Notes under the pieces: model-generated
Seen by the model: only the letters and a program-made list of their open reading frames with translations
Databases searched by the model: none
What the model was told of the DNA's origin: nothing
Translations under genes and position numbers: made by a program
In this document: piece after piece, positions 42,321 through 53,686 of the stretch
How positions within the stretch are numbered: position 1 is the stretch's first letter
Layout of the letters: each line of letters starts with the position of its first letter
From: Neoceratodus forsteri
Taxonomy: Eukaryota; Chordata; Ceratodontiformes; Ceratodontidae
Direction: 5' to 3'
Length of the DNA: 64,000 bases
NCBI GenBank assembly: GCA_016271365.2
Contig: CM028132.1
Span: 591,115,001-591,179,000, forward strand

Positions 42321-42530
42321 ATTGTGCTTAGAAAATGGCTCATCGGAGAATGTTACTCAGTGAAGAGGCACTTGGACTGGCTCTTATTTTTGGCTGGGCA
42401 TCTATTGAAAAATAAATGTCCAACTTGGAGCCTGTCTCAGCCAATCAGGTTTAAGAATTGATTGTTGCCATTTTCTAATTCAAAATAAGAAATTATTTCT
42501 GTAGGGAGCATATTAATGAAATCGGGATCA

Positions 42531-45500
42531 GGCTGCTCAATTTCTTTATCAATCTCCTGTATGGCACAGTGTTGAAGGCCTTGCTAAAGTCCTGCTAGAC
42601 CACGTCCACTGCCCTCCACTGATCTATTTCCCTGGTCACTCAATAAGATCAATCAGATTTGTCTGGCATGAGCTCCCCCACCCCCCCCCATGGATTCCCA
42701 CTGCCTTTGGTCATTAGTACATTAGATTCAAGATGCTGTACCATCCTTTGCTTTAACAGGGTTTCCATCAATTTCCCCACCACTGATGTGAAACTGACCA
42801 GCCTGTAGTTGCTAGCCTCCCCCCTGCTGTTGCTCTTATGGAGCGGGTCACCCTCTGCCCTCCTTCAGTCTTCTGGAACCACACCTATTTCCAGTGAGCC
42901 GCTGAATAAGGCCATCAGTGGGGCAGCTAGCACTTCCCTGAGTTTCATTAGTGCCCTTGGGTGTATCCTGTCCAGTCCCATAGCCTTGATCCTTTTCTGA
43001 GCTGCAGGTCCTTTCAGGACTCTCTCCTCTGAAAATGACTTGGTCCATCCTCCTAGCTTGTTTGTGCTGCTTCCTGGTGGTGCATCCACCCCTTCCACTG
43101 TGAAGACTGAGCAGCCCTTTAGCGAGCCCTTTGGTTATCTTTAGTCTGTCAGCACCTGTGCTCCCCTCACTGCCTTTCCTGCTTCCCTCTGTTTTACTTG
43201 GTGTACCTCATCTTTCTCCTCCTCCTACATTTCCTGTATACCACCTTTGTTTCCCTCATCACATTGGCCACTTCCCTAGAGAATCATAATGGTCGCTTTC
43301 CTTCATGTAGACATTGGTGGTCATAATTATACCCTCCTTTCTTTTCCCCTCCGTGCCTCAACCCATCCCTGGCAACCCCCGTCCTCCTACGAGGCAGTTT
43401 CTGAGGCAGTCTCCAATTTAACATCTACCCTCCTATAGTCCAAGACCCTCATCCTCGTGTGGTTTGCCTGTTCCCATCCTATTGTTAAACCACACCATAC
43501 AGTGATCACTACTGCCTAGGGGACTGCCCACTGTGATATCTGCAATGCTGTCCGTTTGTAAGCACCAGGTCCAGCACTGCCCCATCCTTAGTGAATTCCT
43601 CACCTAGTTGCCTGAGAAAAGTCCCTTGTAGGCAGTCAAGGATAGCCCTGCTCCTTGTCAAAGCTACAGTTCGAAGACTTCAATCCATATGGAAGATTCC
43701 AATCCACATCTGGCAGATTGAAGTCCCCAGCTAGCAGCACCTCCCCTTTACTTGCCATCCTGATGATGGCTTCCCCAAGTGCCTTATCCAGTTCCTTTCC
43801 CTGTGCTGGAGGTCTGTAAACCATTCCTGTATGGACAGTGGCCTCAACTACCTGTCTTAAGGATGACCCATGGCATCCCCAGTCCTTATTTTTTTCCTCC
43901 AGATGCCCCTCTACCTCCGTGGCCTTGATTCCCTCCTTCGCATATAGTACAACTCCTCCTCTCCTCCCCGTCTCTTCTGAACAGAGAGTAGCCCAGTATT
44001 TTCATGTCCCAGTCATGGCTGTCAGTGCACTACAACACCATTATGGTCACCATATCCAGTCTAGTCTGTCTTTATGGCCTCCAGGTCCAGAATTTTATTT
44101 CCCAAACTCCTGTCATTGGCGCACATGGTTTTCCATACCTTACTCGCTTAATGTCTGCTTCCTCACCTGTGCTGTTCCGTGATGCTCCCCCTGACCCCCT
44201 TCTTCCTTGTTACCTTCATTACCCGTTTCCTTTATTCCTTTTTTATTGCTTTCCTGATTTATACACACTTGTCTCCACCCCTGTCTTCTTGTGTCCCTCC
44301 CTGCTGCTTCATCATCGGGGGAGGGGGGTGTAAATGTTGCCTCCCTTGGTTTTACAGCCTCCTCCTGGCTAGTTCAAATGCTCAACCTAGTAGCAATTAA
44401 AGCTCTCCACTAAGGACTGCGGTCCCTCCCCTAGAAGGATGCAGGTTGTTTCTCCCATAGAAGCCCATATCCTCCCAGGTTAGTCCCCAGACCCAATGTA
44501 GCTGAAGCCCTCCTCCATGCATCATGCCTCCAATTAATTGTTAAATGTCCTGTCCTATTCTCTTCCCAGCCATATACATGTAACACCTTGGCAAAAGTCA
44601 CCATGCATGCCACCTGCTTAAGACCAAGGGCCCTGGAATTCTGCAGTTGTGGGATGTTCCGCAGAATCTGCATCATGCTGCAGAATAAATATATCACGCC
44701 ACTTCATTGTTTAGGGTGAATTTTCATTCAGATATACAGTTTTTCCATGGTGCCTAGCTCCCTTACCCATCTTTTCTATTCTGAAGCCCTTCCTGTATGC
44801 TTGGTATGTGATGTCATCAATGACATCACATCATATTTTAGTTAATGGCAAGACTGCATTCTGCCACAGAAATCAGAAAATGGTGCCGAAGAGCACTAAG
44901 GGCCCTGCTAAAGACGTGTTCTCAGCTCCTTGCAATTTCCTTGCACTACTCCTACCCTGTCCTTTGCCAGGTCATTTGTCCCCAGGTGGAAAATTATATC
45001 TAGCTCTTTCCCATCTCCTGCTGCCCTACCAATCCTCTGATCTCTCTCTCAGGTACTTCACCTCCTTCCCCCTTTCTTCCTCTGCTCCCCTGTCTATCCC
45101 CCTAACAATAGAGTCCCGCACCAGCAGCTGCTTCCTCTTTGTCTGGGAGCCTCTTCCCCCTCCTTGAGGCCTTCCCTTCTGAGGACCTTCACTTCCTACC
45201 TTCCCACTGCTGCGGGTTCCCCCTGGCTGCCCCCATCCCACCAGTATGGCACAGGAATTGTGCAGTGGCACCAGCTGAGGAGTGTGTACCCTTCCCACCT
45301 CTCCATCCTTCCAAAGTCTAAGTGCCCTGCCTCTGCCTAGGCATCTTCTGGAGGAGTTCATTGTGGGAACCCAGCCCGCAAAACCTGAAGAAGTGGCCGC
45401 AGCAGGTGGCGCACACTAGAAGAAATCACCCACAAGACTGTGTGGAGGAGGGCCTAAACCAATTTGTGCCTAGTCGTCAGGAGACTTTGTGCCCCCTGGG

Positions 45501-45690
45501 TATGGCAGAAGGTTTTCTGCATCCTTGCTAGTTTGGCCCACAGTTCAGCAACCTCTGCCCTCAACCCAGAGAGGTGAGTACCAATGGGGCCACACTTGAG
45601 TCTCCAGGTGTCCCAAGACTGTGGCTCCACAACCATTCCACTACACCACTCCCATGCCTCCCATGCTCTTTTCTTCTGTGTCACTTATGA
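42531..45690 (-). pseudogene. CR1 LINE, degraded, ORF1 to RT start
   Basis: Minus strand. ORF1 remnants: THLSGLRAEVAELWAKLARM (about 45600-45540), QLLVRDSIVRGID (about 45120-45080, GDSIV with Gly to Arg), GLKQVACMVTFAKVLHVYGWEE (about 44625-44560). ORF2: VYRPPAQGKELDK and VLLAGDFNLPDVDWNL (43824-43690), SEERVLKGPAAQKRIKAMGLDRIHPRAL (about 43035-42950), and at the end CQTNLIDLIE plus a KAFN-type block. Many lesions. A 120-bp repeat is inserted at 45360-45480 and a small non-CR1 stretch at about 44655-44920. The C-terminal part of RT is missing. Confidence 0.8.
45360..45480 (+). repeat. 120-bp repeat, copy 1
   Basis: ATTGTGGGAACCCAGCCC to GCCTAGTCGTCAGG. The same sequence, over 93% alike, is at 47279-47400. 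It interrupts the CR1 ORF1 (RCLGRGRALRL on one side, WLTTRHKLV-type on the other). No tRNA promoter or inverted ends are visible. Confidence 0.78.
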
Positions 45691-46160
45691 AAAAAATGAA
45701 AAAAACATCTGGCCTAGCACTGACCCCTGCGGTACTTCACTGGTGACATTCCAGAAAATTCCCCATTTATCACCACCCTCTGTGTCCTCCTCCTCCCAGT
45801 TAATTTTCCACCCACCTTGATAATTTGCTCCCCACCCCCCGTTATTTCACCAATCTTCTATATGGGACTGTCAAAAACCTTGCTAAAAATCAAGGAACAG
45901 TATGTTGACTGCCCATCCTTTATCTTCCTACCCCAATGTCCTGTCAAAATGTCTATCAACTTGGTCTGACAAGACATTCCTGCCTGCCTGACCCCCCACC
46001 CCCACCCCGGACTTCCAGCAGTCTTTCCTTGACAATGGTTGTCAGCAGTTTGCTGACTTGTCATCAGAATGACTGACCTGTCCTGTAGTTCCCTGCTCAT
46101 CTTTACTACAATTGTGCAGTGCTACCATGTCTGCTGTTCCCTAGGCCAGACACCTCTCCA
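45691..46160 (-). pseudogene. CR1 LINE reverse transcriptase fragment
   Basis: A second CR1 piece in the same direction: MSCQTKLIDILTGH then SLIFSKVFD (45990-45870), and a decayed motif B SEVPQGSVLGQMFFSFF (in shifted frame near 45760-45700). It lies directly upstream of the ORF1 of the other CR1, so it is a separate copy. Confidence 0.7.
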
Positions 46161-46212
46161 CTGTCCAAGGAACAATTAAAAATGTATGTTAGAGGTGGCT
46201 TAGCCGTCAACT

Positions 46213-46223
46213 AAGATGGCCGC
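46213..46223 (+). promoter_or_regulatory. YY1-like site at the L1 5' end
   Basis: AAGATGGCCGC within about 20-30 bp of the L1 5' end. In human L1 the sequence CAAGATGGCCG at the same relative place binds YY1 and sets the start of transcription. Similarity in this unrelated L1 is seen directly; function is inferred. Confidence 0.45.
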
Positions 46224-46402
46224 TTAAGTCTTCAGCAGCTACCAACTGAAGCTTTAGACCCGCTGTTACTCCGCGATTCCTGCAGGCATTGCACATCAAA
46301 ATGGGACCGGAGGACGTCAGAACACTTACTGCCTCCCCTCAGTGAGTTGGGTATGATTTGTCCAGGGATTTCCCTTCCAGCCGCCGAAATCAATAGTACC
46401 CG

Positions 46403-47158
46403 GTGCACAGCATAGCATGTAGCAACAAGAAAGGCCACGACCCTTCTATCTGTGAAATATTCATTTCGATCCTCAGCCAAATGGAGGAACTCACAATAGC
46501 CAGCAACACCACCGCTGGTGCCCTATCTACTCTTGACACACGGATGGGCCTAGAGGAGCAAAAAGCAACTGCTCAGGAGGATATTTTACAAGGCCACTGT
46601 CTCCACACTGAGGGAGCAGGTGGCCCAAATCCGGGGGCTACAGGATAAGCTTAATGACTTAGAGAACAGGAGCCACAGAAACAACCTGTGGCTCCTCGGA
46701 TTCCCGGAGGGGTATGAGGAGGGACAGACTACCCAGTTTCTTCAACATGCACTCCCCACCATCCTCAAGTTGCTCCCGGCATGAAGATTACCATCAGGCG
46801 GGCACACTGCACTCCACAACCCTGGCCTGCTGCTGGAGAAAGGCCTCACCCTATCCTGGCTCACTTTCTAAATTTTGCAGAGAAAGAGGCCATCCAGTCC
46901 AGGGAGAGGGAACTGGGAGCCCTGGACTGGCAAGGAAACTGAATAATGCTATTCCAAGACTATTTCAAAGACCTGGTAACCCGTAGGAAGGGCTTCTCCA
47001 ATGCCAGGCGTAAGCTTCATGACTTGGGTATCCCGTTTTCTCTCCGGTACCTGGCGATTTTAAAATTCACTCACAATGGTACCGCACTGCATTTCTCTAC
47101 CTTGGAGGCTGCTGCTGACTTTCTTGGAAAAAACTTTCCTGGCCCTACCAACAACTGA
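46403..47158 (+). pseudogene. L1 ORF1, broken
   Basis: Several frames together show the usual L1 ORF1: a coiled coil (EELTIASNTTAGALSTLDTRMG, about 46480-46550), then LREQVAQIRGLQDKLNDLEN and RSHRNNLWLLGFPEGYEE (about 46605-46715, RRM start), and in frame 46946-47158 the C-terminal domain RRKGFSNARRKLHDLGIPFS, FTHNGTALHFSTLEAAADF. Frameshifts occur near 46560, 46760 and 46940. RNA-binding role in the live relative. Confidence 0.85.
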
Positions 47159-47278
47159 TGGGCAGCCCTGAACTTGGCCCAGCCGCACCTCACCTCACTC
47201 CAACGACTATGCTGATTGCTGCTCACCTCTCAAACGGGACCTGCGGCCCCCCTCGAATGCTCCCCAGACTCAACATTC

Positions 47279-47400
47279 ATTGTGGGAACCCAGCCCACAA
47301 AACCTGAAGAAGTGGTCGCGGCAGGTGGCGCACACTACAAGAAATCACCCACAAGACTGTGTGGAGGAGGGCCTAAACCAATTCTTGCCTAGTCATCAGG
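47279..47400 (+). repeat. 120-bp repeat, copy 2
   Basis: Second copy of the sequence at 45360-45480, same orientation. It is found shortly after the L1 ORF1 stop. It ends GTCATCAGGG. Confidence 0.78.
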
Positions 47401-49344
47401 GAGATGTGGATGGACCTGTGGTGACCAGCCCATACTTTATAAATAACAGGTACTTGTTGCTCGCGCTGGTCACCCTGCACTCCAAGGTCATCGACTTGTA
47501 AGACATGGACACCGAGGCCCTGGAGGGCAATGATCTATGTGCGCAAGACTGGGCGGCTAATCCAGACTTTCCAGGGACAGCCCTTGCCCAGGAGGCCCAA
47601 AGATCTGTCTCAGGCCTGGAGCGCTGGCCCCCAGGATGACCTAGTGGCCCCAGGACCAAAGACAGGTGAACATCTCCTGCAGCCGTGCTCCAGAAATAGG
47701 AGCTTCCAGATAAGTGCAGTATTTTTGCTGGGTTGTAGGTCAGAGGAGAATAATGGGGGGAGTGGAGTTTAGGGATCGGGGAGGTAGCCTGGGGGAGTTC
47801 AACAAGCATGATTACTTAAATTTACTACTGTTACTCGCTCCCTACTCCCCGCTTCTCTTAGTTAGAGGGTTTTGTGCAGAGGACAGGACAGTATCCAGTC
47901 TTGCCCCCTCCTCTGACGGCTTCCTGGCAGGATTTGCGTACTTTGCTCACTGTAAAATTGGGCGGGGAGGGTAGTTTTGTAGTTTTGCACTGGATTGATA
48001 TGACTCATGGCTGCCTCATCTCACCACATACCCTCTGCCCAGGTTAAGGGCTGTGCCCAAGACCCCTTGACCATCTGCCTACCTACTCTAGGCCTCTCCT
48101 CCTGCCCCAACTTGCGACTTGCACCCTGCTGTTGGGCCTGATAAGCAGAGATGCTTAACAACGAACCACAATGAGGGTTCTCTGATGCACTTGGGCCCAG
48201 CTGAGTGTGAACCTGAATCCAATCCTAATCACTTCTCTTCCGCTGCTCCCAGGGGATTTGACTTGGATGGGGGGGGCACTCCGAGGGAACACTTGTTGTC
48301 CAGGGACTGTCAGACTCATGTACCCCTTTTTTACTGTTAGATACACCTGGACCTGGATGTACCATCTGCTCCCTGGTAAAGAACTCCAACTCCAGTGCCC
48401 CTCTCTGGCCACCGACTGTCGGGGATGTCACCTTGTGCCCCTGACCCACTGAAAATCCAAGGATCCCTTAGTCTTTCTTTTCATGATCAAGCCTTCTCTC
48501 CAGTCAGGGGTGTGGGGAGCATGGGAAACAGGAGGGTTTCACTACTCTGTCCCTTGGGGCACGTACTGCACCAAATGACAGGGGGAGGTAAGGTCCTTCA
48601 CACCACCCTCCCCATCTCCTCTTCCCGAAAGAGCCCTCGCAACCCCACCCCCCGGTCACTGAACCTTCGGCATCAGCAGCCTTGCAGCTGTGTCCCATCT
48701 CCTCATAATAAGCAGACAGGACATGGCCACTAAGGAACTTTTATGACTGTGTCCTCAAAGACAGGCCCTGCATGATTGTCCTGCAGGTTCACTGCATACC
48801 CTATTGCTCGGGGGGGGGTCACTCTCCCCAGGTGTATTTGTGTTTGAGTGAAATGACAGGCACTCAGAGTTAAAGTACACAACTGCCTTGGATTGGATGA
48901 TATGACAGTTGGGCTAGTACTTTGGTACCCCGTTGGGTTAAGCCACCCCTCTGGGGAGGTTGAACCAGCTACTGGCTGCTTGTGCAGCTGGCTAAAGTCC
49001 AGACTGAAGCCCTTAAATAATCTTCTGTTATTAATTGTGCTAAGATATTTACATGGTTGTTTTAACTGTAAGTGCTGCTGGGAGTTGCACTGCTAAGGTA
49101 CGGTCATTTTGTACTGCCAAGTAACCACACAAGGTCCCCGGTTCTATTGTCCCCAAGTGTGAGTCCCACCGGGGCCCATTTGCACCACACACTCATACAG
49201 GGACCCCCACCAGGTGTTCGTCCCCAGCTCAGTAAGGGTACTTGACACCGGTGTGGATTGTAGCAGAGAATAGCCTCATAGACAGTGGTTGGGTGTAGGT
49301 CTGCCTATAGACCATCTCCTGTAGGTAAAATAGGGGAGATCATA
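47401..49344. other. L1 inter-ORF region, nothing recognised
   Basis: No open frame here resembles a known protein. It lies between the ORF1 and ORF2 of the same L1, so it is either a large unknown insert or a family-specific spacer. Composition is GC-neutral and fairly non-repetitive. Confidence 0.4.
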
Positions 49345-50100
49345 ATGCATACCTGGAACGTGAGGGGTCTAAATTTCCCTGTGAAGAGAAAGAAGGTCAT
49401 TTCCCACCTCAGATGGCTCAAATCCCAGGTAGCTTTCCTCCAGGAGACAAAGCTCACTGGGTCAGATCACTCACTCCTAAAGAAAGACTAGGTGGGACAG
49501 GTAGTACACGCAGAGGCCTTGTCTCGGAAGAGGGGAGTAGCCATCCTATTGCATAAATCTCTGCCTTGGAAACTGGCTGCCAGTAATGCGGACAGTGAAG
49601 GGAGATGGGTATTGGGCTCGTACAACACACTGACTGACCCCATAGTGCTGTGCAACGTATATGCCCCCAGCCAAGATGACCCCCTGTTCTTTAACTCACT
49701 GGCTTAATCCTTCACCTCCTTTGCCCCACCTCACAGTACAGTGCTGCCGGGGGGGAACTTTAACCTGGCTCTGGTACACCACCATGACCGGAATGACTCG
49801 AGTACTGAATCACATGTGCAGGGAAGGAGAGCGCTTCATCTGCTCATGGAAGACCAAGGTCTCACAGGTGTCTGGTGACTGTTCCACTCGGAGTCCTTGA
49901 CTATACCTACCACTCGGAAGCCCACTCCTCCTACATCAGGTTGGACTTCTGGCTGGTGTCACAAACCCTCCTACGGAACATCCTGGACTTGGTCATACTA
50001 CCCAGGAGTATTTCTGACTGTGCATCGGTCCAACTCATTCTGGACTGAGGCCCTACTGAATCTCCCTCACGCTCCTGTAAACTGGACCTGATCCTCATGC
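49345..50100 (+). pseudogene. L1 ORF2 endonuclease
   Basis: Frame 49345-49488: MHTWNVRGLNFPVKRKKVISHLRWLKSQVAFLQETKL (Asn and Glu of the active site in WNVRGL and LQETKL), stop at 49489, then frame 49492-49707 with KRGVAILLHKSL and VLCNVYAPSQDD (NVYAP). The region after 49710 reads PGGNFNLALVH with GDFN changed to GGNFN. The SDH region and the last part are cut by the second L1. Confidence 0.83.
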
Positions 50101-50150
50101 GGGACCCGGACTTTATCCCCTGGGCTAGAACAGAGGCCTCCCTTTTTCTT

Positions 50151-50168
50151 CAGGCCAATCCCATCTTT
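50151..50168. repeat. Target duplication of the minus-strand L1, left copy
   Basis: CAGGCCAATCCCATCTTT; the right copy at 60788-60805 is the same except one base (A to T). Confidence 0.85.
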
Positions 50169-50383
50169 TTTTTTTTTTTATTTGATTTTTATTAAAAAAG
50201 GGTTTTCATTTCACACACAGTGCACACATTTCCGTTTCTGACAGTAGTAGCCATTCTTTGTTCAGATTACATGCTTTTACATTATTTTGGAAGTTAAGAT
50301 GCTTTTCTCCCTATTTCAGTATAGACAAGGGGGAGAAAATGAGAAAAGGTTAGGTAGGACCCCCACCCTCCCCCTCTCCTTTC

Positions 50384-51325
50384 CTAAGGAGTAAATTCTT
50401 TGTCTATACGAGCTTGGTACAAAGACCATCCTCTCCATTTGTTCTGGAAACATGGTATTCTATCATTTAGTTGTGCTGATAAACCTTCCATTTTGTATAT
50501 ATCAATTATAACTTCTCTCCATTCTTGTATTGTTGGTGTTATTTTTTTCATCCACTTTCTAGTTAGCACTTTTTTTGCAGCAAGTAAAAAAATTGGCATC
50601 AGTGTTTTTTCCCCCAAGAGGGGGACTGGTCTGGATAGACAGACAGCAGCACCATCTCCACTGTCAATTCTATTGTCTCGCCCAAGCAACTTGGTAATTC
50701 CCCCTGAAGAGAGCACCAAAATGGCATTAGTATTGGACAAAACCACATGACATGCCCTAGGTTAGCCAAAGTGCATCCACACTCTCTCTTGCAGTGACCA
50801 TATATTTCTGGTAGGTATTCAGCCAGCAAAGCTGGTGAGCGGAAATAGCGAATTCTGCATTTCCATGCATATTCTCTCCAAAATGTGGAGGAGGTAATTT
50901 TAATGGCTCGCGCTGTTGTTTGTGTCCAAAGGGTGGGGGAGATGGAAAGACCTAGTTCTGAGTTCCATCTCTCTAGGATGGATAATGTTGACTCTTGAGT
51001 TAGGTCTCTGAGCCCCTTGTAAATGTTCCCTGTTAAATGTTCTCCTAATTGGCCTTTTACAGTGTCTATGAATAGTTTTAAATTTGGATTCATGAGGGTT
51101 GATATTTTTGCTTCTATGTTCCTTTTTCTTAATATATAGTTTCGTATTTGTAAATATCTAAAGAAGTCATTTCTTCTTAATTTGTAGTTTGTTCTCAGTT
51201 CCTCAAATGAGCGCACTCCCTTTTCATCTAGAAACTGGAAAGTATGGGATAAGCCCCCCTGTCTCCATTGTAAAAAAGTTTGGTCTGAGTGGGATGGGAT
51301 AAATTGTTCATCATATGAAAATATC
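50384..51325 (-). pseudogene. L1 ORF2 C-terminal region
   Basis: Minus strand. Frame 51327-50599: HTFQFLDEKGVRSFEELRTNYKL, FFRYLQIRNYI, NIYKGLRDLTQESTLSILERWNSELG, TFWREYAWKCRIRYFRSPALLAEYLPEIYGHC, and a Cys-rich GHCKRECGCTLANLGHVMWFCP (the CX3CX7HX4C-type element of L1 ORF2). A shift near 50610 leads to AAKKVLTRKWMKKITPTIQE and WSLYQARIDKEFTP* (about 50440-50384). Confidence 0.88.
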
Positions 51326-51716
51326 ATACAGTATGTATATATCTACTGCTACAATAAACCTACTGCTAGCACCCAGTAGTGTATGCCTAACCATGCCAAA
51401 CAAACTATGCACTCTGTCCTGTGCACCAAACCTCATAATTGTTCGGTCAGATTAGCTGCACCTGCTGTACCTACAATCTCGCCTGTATTAATTCCACTCT
51501 CATCTGTTACAATACCACTGGCTATTTTATCTCCCTGTTATGTATCCATTTTCACCTGATTTATATGCCATTTCTATTTGAGATGTCTACTGAACCTGCT
51601 GTCTATTTCACTATTGTATTGTGCATTCTGTACCTTTCTTGACCTATGTAACCCCAGGTCGCATCTGGAAACGAGCGGCCCCCGCTCAGTATGCTTATCT
51701 GGTAAATCTCTTAAAT
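51326..51716 (+). mobile_element. Family A LINE 3' tail, inserted in the L1
   Basis: Non-coding. It ends GCATCTGGAAACGAGCGG, CTCAGTATGCTTATCTGG, TAAATCTCTTAAATAAAT. Flanked by a 7-bp direct repeat AAATATC (51319-51325 and 51717-51723). The L1 protein frame is continuous across (KPYLNQIF / MIFSYDEQFI). Only the last 390 bp of the LINE was copied. Confidence 0.82.
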
Positions 51717-53520
51717 AAATATCTGATTCAAGTATGGTTTTTCCCTCATCCTACACCAAATTTTTAAAACACTAGCTGTGATGCTAGTAAAATTCTTAAG
51801 TGGGGGAGTTTTCCCAGGAGAAGAAAATAAAAGTCTGTGAATGTCATGCATATCATTGATTTCAAACTCCAGTGTTTTCCATGGTGCCGAGAATTTCCCT
51901 GATATCCATAATATCAGTATTTTAAGGAAGGCAGCTGTTGCATATAGTTCTAGATTTGGTAGATTAATACCACCCTGGGCCACAGATAATGTTAAAATTG
52001 AATTAACGTATCCTGGGCTTATGGTTACCCCACACAAAACCCGAAAAGATTTTCCCCCAGGATTTAAAGTAAAATCTCGAAGGAAAAAAGGGATATTTTG
52101 AAATAAGTATAAAAGTCGTGGAAGTACGTTCCTCCGCAGCAATTCTACCCGCTGAAAGAGGGATAGGTGTAAGGCTGACCATTTTTTAAGGTCTTGTTGA
52201 ATTGTTTGAGTTAGGGGTTCATAGTTTATTGTTTCTATTACTTCTAGGTTTGAGGAGAGGTATATTCTAAGATATTTAATTTTAGTGGAGTTCCATTTTA
52301 AGGGATAAGTCTGGCGTAATTCACTGCTGGGGCAGAAATTTAGAAGCAAGACTTCGGTTTTGTTCATATTAAGTTTAAATCCCCCTGCCTTATCAAATTT
52401 TTTTAGTATATGCCATGTTGCTGGGATAGAAGTTTCCAGGGACAACAGAATCATTAGAATTTCATCAGCAAATACATTAAGCTTGTAATCCCTTTGGCCC
52501 AGTGGGATCCTCTCCACCCTCCTAGCCTCACGAAGAGCCGACGCCAGAGGTTCCATGTAGATGGTAAATAATAAGGGGAGACAATGGGCACCCCTGTCAT
52601 GTGCCACGAGTTAAAGGGAAAGGGGCAGATAAGCCTCCGTTTATACGGACGTATGCTTGGGAAGCATTGTATATGTTTCTTAACCAACCCACAAAAGTTT
52701 CTGGAAACGGGAATTTCGACAGGGTGACCCATAAAAAATCCCAGAACACCCTGTCGAACACCTTCTCAGCATCCAGACTTAACCGCTGGGATCTTTCTTT
52801 TTTGAATATATTCAATTAGGATAAAAGTTCTTCTAATATTGCCTGTTGTATTTCTTTTTTTTTTTATAAAGTCTGTCTGGTCTTGGTGAACAATAGAAGG
52901 CAAGATTGTTTCCAGCCTAGTCGCCCATATCATCATAAAAATTTTATAATCATTATTTAAGATAGAAATAGGTCTACACATGGATGGGATTGAGGAACCT
53001 TTGTTCGGTTTTGGGATCGGAGATAACTCTGCGTAGTCTCGGGGGTCTCCTTAATGACCTTAGTAAACACCCTTAATAATTGAGGTATAATTTCCTTTCC
53101 AAATTGTTTATACCATTCAGAGGTATATCCGTCTGATCCCAGGCAGCGATTTTGTTTAAGATTTTTGATCCCTGCCTGAATTTCCTCTGCCGTAATTGGG
53201 GCTGTTAATATTGTTTTATGAGTTTCATTTAGGTGTGGGAGGGGCAAGTCCTTTAAAAATTCACTCCTAATATCTGAGGTATTTCCATCCTTTTGCTGAT
53301 ACAAGTTTGCAAACTATTCAGTGAATATCTGCCTAATTTCTTCATCTTTATGAATTAATAAACCCGTTGTTGTATTTTTAGCCTTAATTATAGTGGCCGT
53401 GCATTTCTGAGTTCTTATTTTTTGGGCTATCCAGCGTGTCACTCGGGATCCCCCAAGTAATTATTTAGTTTAAGGTAGAGTAGAGTCTGCTGGATTTTAG
53501 TATCCATTATTTCAAACAAC
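51717..53520 (-). pseudogene. L1 ORF2 reverse transcriptase
   Basis: Minus strand. EILTAPITAEEIQAGIKNLKQNRCLGSDGYTSEWYKQFG (about 53240-53110), RPISILNNDYKIFMMIWATRLE (52975-52905), QRLSLDAEKVFDRVFWDFLW (about 52785-52725, motif A with Asp), FPLTRGTRQGC-type end (decayed, HDRGAHCLPLLFTIYMEPLAS, about 52600-52540), and NVFADEILMILLS, where the catalytic F/YADD reads FADE (Asp to Glu). Then KLNMNKTEVLLL and the thumb. Frames shift near 52970, 52790 and 52600. The DIRS was inserted just upstream, in the linker. Confidence 0.88.
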
Positions 53521-53686
53521 ATGAAGTCTTGCTATATTATGACATATGCAGTGAGTCCCAACCTTCGAACTGCTCCGGAGGTGAAAGAGTTAACTTTCCA
53601 TGCCAGGCATGGAACTTTGAGCACGAGCTCGGTTGAAAGCTCAGTCTGTTGTTCTTCAAACTCAAACTGTCAGATTCTTTACTCCG
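53512..53686 (+). repeat. DIRS 2 left inverted terminal repeat
   Basis: Contains AACATGAAGTCTTGCTATAT, TTAACTTTCCATGCCAGGCA and TCAAACTCAAACTGTCAGAT; all occur inverted at 58957-59130. Within it GCCAGGC and neighbouring bases also form a small hairpin. Confidence 0.9.

Larger units (their letters stand above)
38676..42530 (-). pseudogene. L1 LINE ORF2: endonuclease tail, linker, RT, C-terminus
   Basis: Minus strand. From 5': FINMLPTEIISYFELENGN (about 42510-42455, end of the endonuclease), a MITE insert, LNASSDVSLQAQWDALKAVLRG (about 42175-42105), the linker at 42109-41903, the RT frame 41531-40776 with KELCESYRPITLLNQNLKLFTKIL, SINAEKAFDRLNWVFLKEVL (motif A, Asp to Asn change: INAEKAF where SLDAEKAF is usual), RGTRQSCPLSPLLFAI (G to S) and SLYLDDVIF (YLDD). 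Then ALKNIIWQGKRSRVS, GLELPNFRNYF, a fold-back insert, and the C-terminal frames 39259-38981 and 38969-38676 (HVFWRCPVLQSFLQEV). The real 3' end is missing at the DIRS boundary. Confidence 0.87.
46195..50168 (+). mobile_element. L1 LINE (plus strand), 5' part
   Basis: Starts GGTGGCTTAGCCGTCAACTAAGATGGCCGC and includes ORF1 and the endonuclease. It continues at 60788 after another L1 inserted with an 18-bp target duplication. Between ORF1 (ending 47158) and endonuclease (from 49345) lies about 2.1 kb of unexplained sequence, much longer than in any L1 inter-ORF region. Confidence 0.85.

Noticed and set aside
44810..44840. Palindrome TGATGTCATCAATGACATCA, CRE-like sites
   Set aside because: 11-bp arms around a 2-bp centre can be a chance hairpin; it lies in a decayed CR1 with no promoter context.
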